DNA from: Timema cristinae
Lineage: Eukaryota > Arthropoda > Insecta > Phasmatodea > Timematidae
Reading direction: 5' to 3'
Assembly (NCBI GenBank): GCA_039000515.1
Contig: JBCFYV010001001.1
Coordinates: forward strand, 7,986,294-8,050,293
Length of the DNA stretch: 64,000 nt
Shown: positions 35,449-46,755 of the stretch, piece after piece
Layout: the number at the start of each line of letters is the position of its first letter
Position numbering within the stretch: the first letter of the stretch is position 1
Notes under the pieces: generated by a model
Databases searched by the model: none
What the model was told of the DNA's origin: nothing
What the model saw: the letters and a program-made list of their open reading frames with translations, nothing else
Made by a program: the position numbers and the translations under genes

Positions 35449-35880
35449 TATCTCTATAAGGAAACCCTCATAAATGAAAGGAGGTTTTCCTTTTAGAGAT
35501 ATACATTATATATTTGCATCCAATGTCCTTTTCCTGTGTTTGTCCTTTATGTTCCTTTTTATGTGTCCTATCATTCTTTACAGTTTTCCATTTTCTCCCT
35601 TTTGTGTTTTGTTTTTGGTTTCCTCTTTTAGGAAGTTGTGTTGTGCGTTTCACACTCCTCCCTGATGAGGTCTGATAGAATGAAACCTAGGTCGGAGGAT
35701 TGGGTGGTGACAATCAATTTTCTTCAAGAGGCAAACATTACCTCTTTGTCCATTGGCATCATTGTAAAGTGTGAACTGTGTTCTTCTTTTCATTGTAAAA
35801 ACCACATTGTGTTTGTCCCTTTTATATGTTTCTATCTACCTTTCCTACACCTTCTTCCAAATACATAAAACAATGCCATG
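35449..35880. repeat. Foldback family F copy upstream of exon N
   Basis: Opens with a miniature palindrome of two family F termini (ATATCTCTATAAGGAAA and TTTTCCTTTTAGAGATAT, 35449-35510). The long arm follows: TTTCACACTCCTCCCTGATG, TAGAATGAAACCTAGGTCGG, TGTGTTCTTCTTTTCATTGT. It ends about 40 bases before the exon N acceptor. Confidence 0.65.
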
Positions 35881-35920
35881 GCAATTTGTTCTCCTGGTCT
35901 AAAGGGGTATATGTTTACAG

Positions 35921-36033
35921 ATGCACATGAGAGCTCATTCTGGAGAGAAGAAGAATGTGTGTAGTGTGTGCGGTGCCAAGTTTACGACCATCCATGACCT
36001 CACAAGACATTCGAGAGTGCACAGTGATGAGAG
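35921..36033 (+). CDS. ZNF236: Exon N: end of finger 2 and finger 3, third group
   Basis: The acceptor is atgtttacag at 35920 and the donor GTGAGA follows 36033. Phase 0 in, phase 2 out. MHMRAH with linker SGEKKN completes finger 2; finger 3 is CSVC, FTTIHDLTRH, HSRVH, then SDER. The exon is short and phases match both neighbours. Confidence 0.85.
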
Positions 36034-36244
36034 GTGAGACATTTCACACAGAATACAAGTTTCAGGTTACACAGTTAGTAATGCTAAAATATCTTCAAAA
36101 AAAATTATCCTCCAATAAAAAAACAACAAATATTTACTGAATTTTTAAAGAAGTGGCAATACAAATTTGTTGAATATTTTAAAGGTGACTTCTATTGTAT
36201 TGTTTTATATTCAAAATAAGTGTTTGGACATACATTATCATATC

Positions 36245-36350
36245 ATCAACTATTTTTGGCCACTAGCCCATTTTCCTTCCATGCAAATATGGGTAGATTA
36301 CCCATTAGAGTAATTATCATATGTGTATAACCTGAACAGGTAGTAAGACA
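36245..36350 (+). mobile_element. SINE family B 3' fragment
   Basis: CATGCAAATATGGGTAGATT, CCATTAGAGTAATTA and GTGTATAACCTGAACAGGTA match the family B body and shared tail. The head is reduced to a trace (TTGGCCACTAGCCC). Confidence 0.5.
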
Positions 36351-36365
36351 AGATGAAAAAATTAG

Positions 36366-36725
36366 TATTGGTTCCTCTCAGCTCTTTCTTGGTTTCCCTT
36401 GCAGTATGTTTCCTACTTTTATAATAAAGGAAATAGATAAAACTAAAGAAAAAGGAAAAATAAACTACTACTATAGTAGAAGACAGAAGAAAGGAAGATG
36501 ATGTCACCTTTGTGCATTGGATTCTTCCCACATTTTTCCTCTTTCCATAGGTGGGCTTTCTTCATCAAATTTATTCTTAGTAGTTTATTTTTCCTATTTC
36601 TTTAGTTTTATCTATTTCCTTTATTATAAAATTATCTAGCCATTGGGCCACCTCATTTTTGAAACAGTATGTTTCCTACATAATTCATCTACATCATTCT
36701 CTTTGGTATCCTCTCTTTTCCTGTA
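36366..36725 (-). mobile_element. LINE family alpha fragment split by a 248-bp insertion
   Basis: CTTGGTTTCCCTTGCAGTAT (36390-36409) continues after the insert as CTACATAATTCATCTACATC (36676-36695), the same order as in the 26885 and 27960 copies. The insert at 36417-36664 is flanked by a 15-bp duplication. Confidence 0.65.
36417..36664 (-). mobile_element. 248-bp insertion with 54-bp inverted arms and 15-bp duplication
   Basis: CAGTATGTTTCCTAC is present at 36402-36416 and 36665-36679. Inside, 36417-36470 and 36578-36631 are inverted copies with one mismatch in 54 bases, around a 107-base loop. On the minus strand the element begins with a tRNA-like GAGGTGGCCCAATGGCTAG, so it may be a SINE-derived foldback. 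Confidence 0.75.
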
Positions 36726-37302
36726 ACCTGTTTGTGTTTGCGGTCAACATATTTACCATGCTCAATAATTTAATATCAGAAGAGTCGGTGAGATATATTC
36801 TATTTTATAAAATTATTGATACTTTGATAATAGAGTGGTTGTTTCATAATGTTGGTCAGATCCCTCCCTACCCCACAAATTTGCATTATAAACAGGTTCG
36901 CGGGGTTACTTGCTCCTTTGTGTTAAATTTATTTTTTAGAAACATTTCTTCTCTTCTCTGTTCAATCACCATGAGTTAGTACCCATCGCCTATACTTAAA
37001 GGTAACAGTCCTACCTTTGTGGACTATAATATGGTCCTATCCTCTAAGCTACGCCATATTGGGATATTGCAAGTTACACTTGCTACTTTTTAGGGTACAT
37101 TGTACAAGACTCTGGCCTACATAACTTTAAGCTTCCACTTATGTGTGTGTTCGAAGCTTTTAAATCTTTGACTTTGCTTTGAATATCCATGTGCTTTAGC
37201 AAATACTTTGTTCTTTAGTGGAATAAAATAAGTTACCAAAAAAAACCAGCCATTGGAAACTCATGATTGACTACTGACTCTGACTGACACCCAACTTTTC
37301 AG

Positions 37303-37576
37303 GCCATTCAAATGCAGCGTGTGTGGAGAACTGTTCCGCACAGAGGTGCAGCTGCACATACATATCAAACAGCACGACCCCCAGCAGTGCAAGGAGAGTG
37401 GGGAACTCATGGTACAGCACCGCCCAGCGCATCGTACTCGGCGCAAGCAGGTCATAAGACTCACAGTGGAAGAAACGGAGGTCTTGGCTCAACAACCAAT
37501 CACATTGGCTGCTACCCTCTCGGAAGAGGTGCTTATTCTGTCGGCTGCAGAAAGGGATCGCATCTCGGAGGTTAAG
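37303..37576 (+). CDS. ZNF236: Exon O: finger 4 of the third group plus linker
   Basis: The acceptor is cccaacttttcag at 37302 and the donor GTAATT follows 37576. Phase 2 in (RPFK lead-in), phase 0 out. The finger is CSVC, FRTEVQLHIH, HIKQH. A basic patch (HRPAHRTRRKQVIR), possibly a nuclear localisation signal, follows, and then a helical acidic tail (LTVEETEVLAQQP, LSEEVLILSAAERDR). Exon P needs phase 1 if its acceptor is at 39184, so the O-P join is one base out. Confidence 0.8.
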
Positions 37577-38069
37577 GTAATTACAGACTAGGGTTATGGA
37601 GTCTGAAGCAAGTTTGACCAGAGTCAGAGTTGGAGTCCATCTACCGATTCGAATTCCAAATAAAAATGTATAATGCTCTAACAATATTATATACTTTTTT
37701 TTATTATTTAGGAACAAAATTTGTAATTTTAATTGACAAATTTATTTAAATATATTTTTATAATGTAAACGAAACTTCCTATGTAGTTAGTTATCTGTAT
37801 TAGAGAATTATACTGCAGTAAATTTGTATAACTAATTAATATACTTTGGCCATTTATGAAGGAGTCAGAGTCGTAGGCTTGGTGTTCTGACTCTAAAACC
37901 CTGATACAGACTGCCGGGATGACATCACTTTAAGTCACATTATTGTTTTGTTTTTTGTTTTTTTAAACTTGTCTGGTAAAAAAAATACCACACATTAAAA
38001 GGGCAAAGGAAAATTATTGCTGTATCAAGGGCACGGGTGTTTTGGAGATTCAAAAGTATTACCATCAGT

Positions 38070-38195
38070 ATTATCATCAACAACCTTTCACATCCTGTGG
38101 CTAGCTAAGTTTAATAAAAGGTCTCCATCTTCCTTTATCCTTCCTCCTTTAATTATTTCCATTTTTCTCTCCTCTCCTCCTCTCAAAAGTATGTT
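38070..38195 (-). mobile_element. LINE family alpha 3' fragment
   Basis: CATCAACAACCTTTCACATC, GTGGCTAGCTAAGTTTAATA and CTCCATCTTCCTTTATCC match the inverse 3' end of the family. Confidence 0.5.
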
Positions 38196-38319
38196 TATTA
38201 ATTCCTTAACACCTAGGCTTGCAACTTATTGAAGTCTAATAAAATTTAGAACTTGGGCTGGGATCCTTGAACCCTTGAATTCAAGAAAATATCAGATCTA
38301 AAAGAAATGATTGAATTGT

Positions 38320-38635
38320 TATATATATATTTGGAATAAATTGTAGGAACTAACACAATATGGATTTTACTATGAAAAGAAGAACACAGTTCATTATTCA
38401 CAATGGATAAATCAGTAATGGCTGCCTCTTGAAGAAAATCACTCGTTACTGCCCAATCCCCCCTGACCTAGGCGAATTACGCAACACAACTTCCTCAAAG
38501 AGGAAACCAAAAACCACAAACTGTAGAAAAAGGAAACTGGTAAAAATTAGTAGGACACTTATATACGAACATGTAAAAGGAACAAATAAGGTGCTTTATG
38601 CTCTTCCGCTAAAGAAGGGGAATGATGTACGAAAC
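38320..38635 (+). repeat. Foldback family F, one arm
   Basis: ACACAATATGGATTTTACTA, GAAAAGAAGAACACAGTTCA, CTCTTGAAGAAAATCACTCG and AAAGAGGAAACCAAAAACC match the left arm of the 43452 copy. Confidence 0.65.
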
Positions 38636-38639
38636 TTCG

Positions 38640-38819
38640 GTTGAGTTTAGTAGCTGCTTGAGCTAGTATCGATGATTTTAACAAAACTTTAAAAATTTTA
38701 GTATGCAGAATTTTCAATTCTTTTATCGGAAATTCTGAGTTTAATTAATCATATACTGTTTTAAAATATGATTTCATAGCAAATAAGGGTGCCTAAATAT
38801 TTCCTCTAGTATTTTTACT

Positions 38820-38851
<32 letters not shown>

Positions 38852-38990
38852 ATTATATTTTTATGTGTGTTGTGTAAAAACACACATATGTGTGTGTGTG
38901 TGTGTGTTTGTACTTATGATTTATAAAAGGGTCTAGTAAAGAAATTCAACTTTAAATAATTATATCACAAATATTGGCTTTGTTACTGAA
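38640..38990 (+). repeat. Fragment of repeat family T
   Basis: GTTGAGTTTAGTAGCTGCTT and AGAATTTTCAATTCTTTTAT match the element at 54646-55110. A (TA)n then (TG)n microsatellite sits at 38822-38907 inside it. Confidence 0.45.
38822..38907 (+). repeat. (TA)n and (TG)n microsatellite
   Basis: An ATATAT-rich tract at 38822-38852 is followed by TGTGTG tracts at 38865-38907. Confidence 0.9.
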
Positions 38991-39184
38991 ACTAAAAAAA
39001 AATCTCATATTTTCATTTAAACTTTATTTATAGTCAAAAATTACCTGCTCTCTCACCTCTGATTACTAGTTTATATTTCCGTCATCTCTTATGTTTGTAA
39101 ATTTATTCCAAGATTCAGATTTGTAAAACAGTATATTCAAACTCTCTAGTTCTTTCTTAATAAAGTATGTTTATGATGGCCCAG

Positions 39185-39462
39185 GACCTGAAGAAAAGTT
39201 CCAAATGGAGCCCCTTTATGCACACCAATGCGAGTACTGCCCCAAGAGTTTCCGCAAACCCTCGGACCTGGTTCGCCATGTCCGCATCCATACTGGCGAG
39301 CGACCATACAAGTGCCAGCACTGCAGCAAGTGTTTCACGTCAAGTCGACACTGGATAGTCATCTCAAAACCCACGAGGGTCTTAAGAGGTTTGAGTGCCA
39401 CGTGTGTGGGTGTATGTTCGCCACCAAGGGTAGTCTCAAGGTCCACATGAGACTCCATACAG
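39185..39462 (+). CDS. ZNF236: Exon P: fingers 1-3 of the fourth group, one-base frame break
   Basis: The acceptor is atggcccag at 39184 (alternatively 39198, giving phase 0) and the donor GTGAGA follows 39462. Finger 1 is [19 protein letters not shown]; finger 2 starts CQHCSKCF. Between 39336 and 39342 the frame shifts by one missing base: the helix VKSTLDSH and HLKTH continue in the next frame. Finger 3 is [19 protein letters not shown]. Both flanks of the break are well-formed, so a single-base deletion in the assembly is the simplest reading. Leaves in phase 1. Confidence 0.8.
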
Positions 39463-39504
39463 GTGAGATATAGCTGCGCATGGGGCTGCATAACAGGGAG
39501 GTGC

Positions 39505-40090
39505 TAGTTCCACCATTTCAATTCGAAGCAAACTTGAATCCAATAAAATATTAAATATTCTCAAATCTAAGTTTAAATATTTATTTAAGGATGTTAACAT
39601 TTAGCTACCATTTGTATTTTCTATTTTTCTATTATATTTTTATTTCCTTTTTTGCTCATAATATTTTCCAAGAGTCATATTCAAGATTAGGGGCTCAAAG
39701 GTAAATTGAAGAGTCGGATTCCATTCAAATCCTTAATGTTAGTTTTATGTGATTAATTATATAACTTTATGCAGTAAAATTACTTGGAAATGCTATATTG
39801 CACAAATTGTAATATTTCAATTTACTTTTTTATTGATAAAGTTATCACAAATACCAAATCACAATTACCAAATTCAATCCCATCACATTTTTCCTTATGA
39901 ATATTGATTTCTAATGTGAATAACAACTTCGAATAGCAATATTTTAACATTAATTGAGTATTTTTACTGTTAGTATTTCTATTGTTGAATCTTCATATTT
40001 GTTGAAGCCAGAGTTTGACTTTCCAATCTAAGTTGAAGTTGAGGACTCTCTGAAGCCAAGTCAAACTTTTTGAAGTTTCACACACCCCTA
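39505..40090. mobile_element. MITE family G, diverged copy
   Basis: Left part CATTTCAATTCGAAGCAAAC and right part TTTTTGAAGTTTCACACACC match family G ends. The copy lies in the intron between exons P and Q. Confidence 0.5.
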
Positions 40091-40178
40091 AAAGGTTTCA
40101 TAGTTTTCACTTGTCAAAATATTTGATTTACTAATTATTTTCACATTATTGACTAAAATATTATTTATTTTTTGACAG

Positions 40179-41275
40179 GGGCGAAAACCATTTAAGTGTC
40201 CATTGTGCGAGAGCTGTTTCGAACATCAGGACATCGCAAGGCCCACCTCATTTCTCACGTCAAGGAAGTGACCGGATCAGGCAAGCAAGCTAACATCAAG
40301 AGGCGTGCTCGACGAAGAAATGTCATACAGATGTTAATGACTTCACAAGAAGAAGATCCTATTGCCATCCCTACCCAGAATAACGCCACCACCGATGAAA
40401 ATCCTCTAGATTCGGAAACAGGAGTCACGTTTGAAGGAGCCAGTGAAGAGGTCACCGAGTTGGCACTCGACTCGAGTCTTGAACTTATACCGGTGGAAGA
40501 GACTCTTCTGGAAGAAGGCTCTACAGTGGAGAACTTTCAGCTTCAATTATCCAATGGTCTTTCGTTGTCAACTGGGGAGAACAATGGAATTATCATTCCT
40601 CAAACATTGCAACCTCTCGATGTTTTCCTCCAACAATTGCAGGTTTCGAACATTGTATTTCAGGGTGAAGAGCTGCAGCCTGATGATATCACTGACCATG
40701 ACCAGGAGATGAGTTTTGAAATCCATACGGATTCAAACGGGCAGATCATCAGCATACAACCGTCGGACGTCGTCAGTAACGGGGCAATCTTCAGGTTAGC
40801 AGAAGAACCTAACCCGGAACTTGAGAAAGACTCAGAGACAGGAGAGTCCCAATTAAAATTCACACGGTTCCAAGTGATGGACGGTTCCCTGGTACCCGTG
40901 CCCAGCAAAAATGAAACTAGCTATGTGAGTTCTTCGGTATGCCGCTGTGGGTCGTGCGGCAAGGCCTTCAACAAGCCATCACAGCTCGAACGCCATATTC
41001 GCATCCACACGGGGGAGCGTCCTTTTGCCTGCTTGCTGTGCAGCAAGACATTCAACCAGAAGAGCGCCCTAAACACACATGTAAAGAGCCACTTTGGGGA
41101 TCGTCCTTTCAAATGTCAGTACTGCGAGATGGGTTTCACCCAAAAGGGAAACCTAAAGACTCACATGAAGCGGGCTCACAGCCTGCTGATGAAGAATGAG
41201 ATGGCACAAAACTTAGAGTTGGAAAAAGTTGTTGTGGAACTGTTCCCCCACGCTAAGACCCTTTCCCTTTCGTGA
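40179..41275 (+). CDS. ZNF236: Exon Q: last finger of group four, acidic linker, three C-terminal fingers
   Basis: The acceptor is ttttttgacag at 40178; TGA at 41273-41275 ends the protein. The start contains two compensating one-base changes: an extra base in GGGG at 40179-40182 and a missing base at about 40220, so that CPLCESCF and RTSGHRKAH are in different frames while the outer frame fits exon P. A long acidic linker rich in Glu, Gln, Leu and Thr follows ([35 protein letters not shown]). Three fingers close the protein: [28 protein letters not shown] and [16 protein letters not shown], then a short tail ending [10 protein letters not shown]. Confidence 0.9.
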
Positions 41276-41639
41276 TTTGGGCATTGATAGTTATAAGTGC
41301 GAGTGTTATCAAGCACTCAACACAAAGACACTTTATTTAATTGTGTTAGTTTCTGATATTGTATTTATAAATTTAATATCCTCCCCTTTAAACAAATTTA
41401 AAATCCTGATTCATCACAAAGCAGGAAACCTAAAATTGAAACATTGTTTCAACCTCTAGCTTCTTTCATTACTTCCTGAGATATATTTTTTAAATATTCT
41501 AAAACAGTGGTTCCCAAACTCTGCTCCTTGGATCCCAAGGGATCCATGAACAGTGCCCAGGGGATCCGCGGATTAACTTCTATAATCGATACTTTTATTA
41601 TTATTTTCTCGCTATCTTACAGAAAGTATAGTGATCGAC

Positions 41640-42640
41640 AAAAAAATCGAACTCAAGATTTTGATGAATCTTGATGTTTCATGACCCCCCCAATCCAAAA
41701 AAGTGGTTTTTGACTTTCTTTCTGTCTGTCTGTACCTCCTACTAGAGCCTTAACCATTTTACCGATCAGGCTAAAACTTGATATCTAGGGTTTTCATAGG
41801 GTTGCCCCGAGGGGTTTTTGGAATTGAATATCTAACCTTAAAGTAAAGGGTAATTTGCTGAGGGGCAAATAGAGAAAAAGTCGATTTTCTCAAAATTGGC
41901 TCTAATAATTTTGATTAAATTTCATTTCTAAACATTTATAAATATTCCAAACAAAATGGCTTCTCTCACTATTTCGGCAAAATGACTTTAAGGGCTCCAG
42001 TCTGATGCGTAAATTATCTTTTTTTTTATAATATTTCCTAAACTATTTGAAATATGTAGGTTTCTTTATAATACAAATATTTCATAAGAAGCATATTTTT
42101 ATAAAACCAATAACTTTCAAGCTATACATAAATATATATATTTTTTAACTTTTAAACACAAAAGGTAAAAGTATTGTGACCGTAAAAGAAATTCTAACCT
42201 GAAATGTTGAGGGATATCGACGTCTCAAGACCCCCCCAAACCCTAAAAAGTGATATTTGCAATGACGTCTGTGTGTCTGTTTAAACTTAAAATTAAGAGT
42301 AGTTTAAGAAAGGGCAAAAAGAGAACAAATCGATTTTCTCAAAATTGACTAACGATTTTGATTTAAATTCATATCTAGGCGTTGATTAAGATTATAAATA
42401 AACTGGCTATTTTCATTTTACCATGAAAATGATTTGAGGGTACTTTACAAAAGCAGAAACTTCCATATCTCCGCAACTTTTTGAGATACTAAATTACTTC
42501 TCATTGCAAAATTGTGGTATTATTAAAAATAAAAAAACTTTTATATGAAATATATTTTTATTAATCACACAGTTTCTGAGATATTTGCAAATATATTCAT
42601 ACAATTTTGTGAGCTTTAGTTGTAAAGAGATACTACTTAA
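41640..42640. repeat. Diverged direct repeat inside the hAT element
   Basis: Two blocks, about 41640-42000 and 42200-42430, share in order a CATGACCCCCC/AAGACCCCCC run, GTCTGTCTGT/GTGTGTCTGT, GGCAAATAGAGAAAAAGTCG against GGCAAAAAGAGAACAAATCG, and GATTTTCTCAAAATTG. This is an old tandem duplication or two copies of one repeat. Family unknown. Confidence 0.6.
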
Positions 42641-43451
42641 GTTTTAATGCAATCATTCTCCAATGCCATAGAGTAATTAAATATAATAAAGTCTCTAAAA
42701 GTTTATGTTGTTTTTCCTTAAACCTCTTAGGATAGATGTTTGTGCAACAATGAACTATCCATCTATATCCATTTTAGACTCAATAGTCAATATTTACATA
42801 GGTCAAAATTTTAATATTTATAATATGGTCAAATTATAAATGTTGAAAATTTTCACCAGAAGTTGAAATTTTAATACAAAGTGTTGACCCTTGTGGACCC
42901 AACATTGATCGGTCCAAACATACAAGTGAGGACATTAATTATTTAAAAATAAAATTATAAAATTTAAAACCGGGACTCAGAAGAAAAAAAAATTACATAA
43001 GTATAGTGCAATTTACGCTTGGGTTTGCTAGTGTATATTATTTTGTTTCACATATATTTCGAGTTTTGAGTAAATATCTCCATTTTTAAACAATAGCGCG
43101 AGAAAGTCCGTGCAGAGTTCCGTACCTTTTTTTCAAGCAATCTTTTGAGAGAAATAATTGCAAAACTTATTTAATTGACTATACGTTTAGTTCATGATTT
43201 AGAATATCTAGCTAAGAGACCATATATATATATATATCTTATATTCTAAATCAATATATATATATTTTTTGTAATGTCCGATTGAGCCACCTCAATTTAC
43301 ATGTTAAGCAATTTTTTTGCTGAATTGTAGTTAAGTCAAATTATTATTTCCCTCCATCTTTTTCCCTTATTTGCTTTAGCATAGCTGTATATTTCTAAGA
43401 ACTAGCAACCCTCTCCTGGACACCTGCTATCAGGACTGGAAAAGGGGGACA

Positions 43452-43985
43452 AACACAATATGGCCTTTACAATGAAAAGAAGAACACAGTTCACACTTTA
43501 CACTGCTGCCAATGGACAAAGAGGTAATGGTTGCCCCTTAAAGAAAATTGATCGTCACCGCCCAATCCCCGACTTTGGTTTCATTCTATTGGAACTCGTC
43601 AGGGAGGAGCGTGGAACGGCAACGCAACTTCCTAAAAGAGAAAACCAAAAAACAAAAGGGAGAAAAAGGAAAATGGTAAAGAATGATAGGACACATAGAT
43701 AGGAACATGTAAAAGGTATAACAATAAAAAAAAGTTGCGTTCCACGCTCCTCTCTGATGAGTTCCGATAGAATGAAACCTAGGTTGGGGGATTTGGGCAG
43801 TGACGATCAATTTTCTTTAAGAGGCAACCATTACCTCTTTGTCCATTGGCAGCAGTGTGAACTGTGTTGTTCTTTTCATTGTAAAGGCCATATTGTGTTT
43901 GTCCTTTTATATGTTTCTATCAACCTTTCCTTTACGTCTTCCATATATAATACAATTACCTCATAAAGCGAAAATAGGTTTTCCT
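43452..43985. repeat. Foldback family F, best-preserved copy
   Basis: The left arm (43452-43630) and right arm (43732-43900) are long inverted copies around a spacer of about 100 bases. They pair ACAATATGGCCTTTACAATG with CATTGTAAAGGCCATATTGT, and GGAACTCGTCAGGGAGGAGC with its near-complement. The copy ends in the family terminus AATAGGTTTTCCTTATTGAG. There is no coding capacity. Confidence 0.75.
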
Positions 43986-44186
43986 TATTGAGTTTAGTGA
44001 CATGTTTATTCTCACTCGTGCTCAACATTGTACTCGCCACATTTGTTAGGTACCGTGTGCTCGTGTTAATAATTTGTTTGTATGTCTTCATGACAATGTG
44101 GATAAAAATTCTTAATTGTTAATGGGGGCTCCTCTCATATGTTTAGTCGTAGATACAATAAGTGAGTGAAATAATATGCAGTAACA

Positions 44187-46645
44187 TTGATACTATTATT
44201 TTTAATATTCATCACAGATCAGTGGCTAAAAAGAGATAATTTAAGTAAACAATCAAGTACTACTCCAGCAAGTACCAGTGTAACTGACATAAGTGAATCT
44301 CAACATTTTACATCTCCATTTAGCAATGATAGCTTTATGACAACTCTAATGACAACTGTTGAAAGTAGTAAAAAATGAAAATACAATGATTCCTATTTTT
44401 TCTGGGTTTTACGTATACAGGTGAGTAAATTGCCCCTGATGTACTATGCATCTTGTGCAAACAGTTCTATGTACCTGCCAAAATTCGTAGACATCGTGAC
44501 ACTAATCACCCTGAATATAAGGACAAATATGTTAGTTTTTTCAAGTGTAAACTTGGGGCATTAACAAACTATCAGAGTCTTAGGGTGAAAAGTTCAAAAA
44601 CTGACAATGAAAGCGCTACTAAGGCCACCTACAGAGTGAGTTACCATATTGTGCTTGCAGGAGAAGCCTATACAATCTCTGAAACCCTAATTAAGCCTTG
44701 TGCGATTGAAATGGTAGCTTGTCTGCTTGATGAGCAATCAAAAAAGAAACTTGAAACAATTCAATTATCTACTAGTACTGTTAAACGTCCGCATTCAAAA
44801 TCTCTCGACAGATATAGAAAAATAATTGGTGTCAACTTAAATTTATTATTGCTTTTTTGTTGCAACTTGACGAATCAACAGATGTGTCAGGGCAAGCAGT
44901 ATTAATTGTATTTGTGTGTTACTTGTTTCAAAACATAAATGAGGAGGATTTGTTGCTCTCTAAATCTTTTGAAAGTCATACAACTGGAAAATAAATCTTT
45001 AAAGTAATTAATAGTGTTCAGTCTCTGAACTTTATATATTTAATATTGTAAAATAGCCTTTATGTAATAGTTTGTTTAACCTAGTTCATTTTTATTTAGT
45101 TCCCTATTTTTATTGGTTTGTTTGTGTTAGTGGTTCTTTATTCTTTGGTTCCCGCCGTTTTTGAGTTTTTCCCTCCTTTTTTGAGAGTGGAAAGGAGGGG
45201 GAAAGTAGGTCGTTGGTTCCTTTTGTTAGTCGGTTCAGCTTGAGACTCTGTACGTGTTGGGTGTCTGCTATGACGACTACATCTTTTGCTTTGTAAACAT
45301 TGTTTATGTGTGAGTCAGTGCTTCGGGCCCTAATGGGGCCTCTTTGGTCCAAAACCACAGCCAATATTCGAGAATTGCCGAGGAATTAACGACCTTGTTC
45401 CCTATTCCTTCTTATACCAACCCACAAGGTAAACCTCCAATTTCGCGGAACCTTATTTAGCAGAGGTAAGCATTTATCACATTGTTATATACAGTTCACT
45501 TTTTATCGATTTTGTTGTTGTTGTTTTGATGCTAATAGTTTGGTGACTGGAAAGAACAAATAGTTACATGAGAGAACACAATATAAGTTGGGAAAAGTTG
45601 TTTGATGTGTGCACTGATGGAGCCATAGCAATGACAGGGGTCGTGGCACGTATCAAAGAGTTGGCGACGTCGTTGTTCGAATAGTCAGTGTGTGCTCCAT
45701 CGACAAGTGCTTTTCGCCAAAACTATGGAAAGAGACCTTAAACTGTTTTAGATTATGCTGTAAAGATAGTGAACTACATTAAATCAAGGCCACTTAATGC
45801 CATAATGTTTAAATTAATTGCGAAGAATAGGGAGGGAACATACAACACTGCTACTTCACACAGAAATAAGATGGCTGTCTAGGGGAAAGGTTCTTGTGAA
45901 GAGTTTTGAGCTTTGCTCTGAAATTATTTATTTTATTTATCACCCATTTGAGCTTTCTTCCTGGTGAATATCACTTGGCTTCAGAAATTGGCTTACTTAG
46001 CGGTCATTTTTTATAAGAATTAATGAACTAAATATGTAATGTCAAGGAAAGAGTGTGTCGATATTTACAACAAGGGACAGAATGGCATCTTTTGATCGAA
46101 AACTTGAATTTTGGAAGAGATGTTTTGAAAAAGACTGTTTCAATGCTTTCAAACTTTGAATGACTTCTTGATAGAAACAGAATCTAGCCTGGAAGAAACT
46201 ATTCATAGTAGCATCGCCCCAACATTTAAATAGTTTGCAGCAAGCGATTAAGAAATACTTTCCATCTTCTACAGATGATGATGATGATTAGGTACGAAAT
46301 CCATACTGTGCTTCAGAGAAAACCGGATGCAATGTCTGCAAAATCACGAGTGTTTGCTAGATATTACATCTGATACTGGTTTGAAACAAAAATGCATTGA
46401 AGTTTCTCTGGTTGAATTCTGGTGCAGTTCTTCAAGAATTTTAACAAATGTATAAATGTGCAGTGCTTGAACTTGTTTTGTTTCCAATAACTTATCTGTG
46501 CGAAGCTAGATTTTCAAAGTATGCAGCAACAAAATCTAAATATCATTGCAGACTGGACATTGTGCTCGACATGAGAGTTCAGCTGTCTACAATTTCTCCC
46601 AAATTTAAAGGACTTTGTGAGACGAAGAAACATCACCATGCTTAA
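44187..46645 (+). pseudogene. Buster-type hAT transposase, disabled
   Basis: In order on the plus strand: a BED-like finger (CILCKQFYVPAKIRRHRDTN, 44450-44510); EYKDKYVSFFKCKL; ATYRVSYHIVLAGEAYTI; QLDESTDVSGQAVLI with the first catalytic Asp (44855-44905); after a 500-base insert WEKLFDVCTDGAIAMTG with the second Asp (45585-45640); IVNYIKSRPLNAIMFKLIA (45770); and the C-terminal dimerisation region FPITYLCEARFSKYAATK (46475-46530) with RLDIVLDMRVQLS. Order and motifs fit the ZBED5/SCAND3-type Buster lineage. Numerous frame shifts and stops make it inactive. Confidence 0.8.
45015..45540. other. Unidentified insert in the hAT transposase
   Basis: The transposase is interrupted between the QLDESTDVSG and CTDGAIAMTG blocks by about 500 bases. 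The middle (45140-45460) is richer in G and C than the surroundings and has a GGAAAGGAGGGGGAAAG run. No TIR, LTR or SINE head was recognised. Confidence 0.4.
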
Positions 46646-46755
46646 CACTAGTACACTATAAAGTAAGATTGAATGTTTACTTAGTATACTATTGTATGTA
46701 TAATTTTTGTGTCACCCCGGAAAAATAATATATTATAACGTCCCTATTTTATTTT

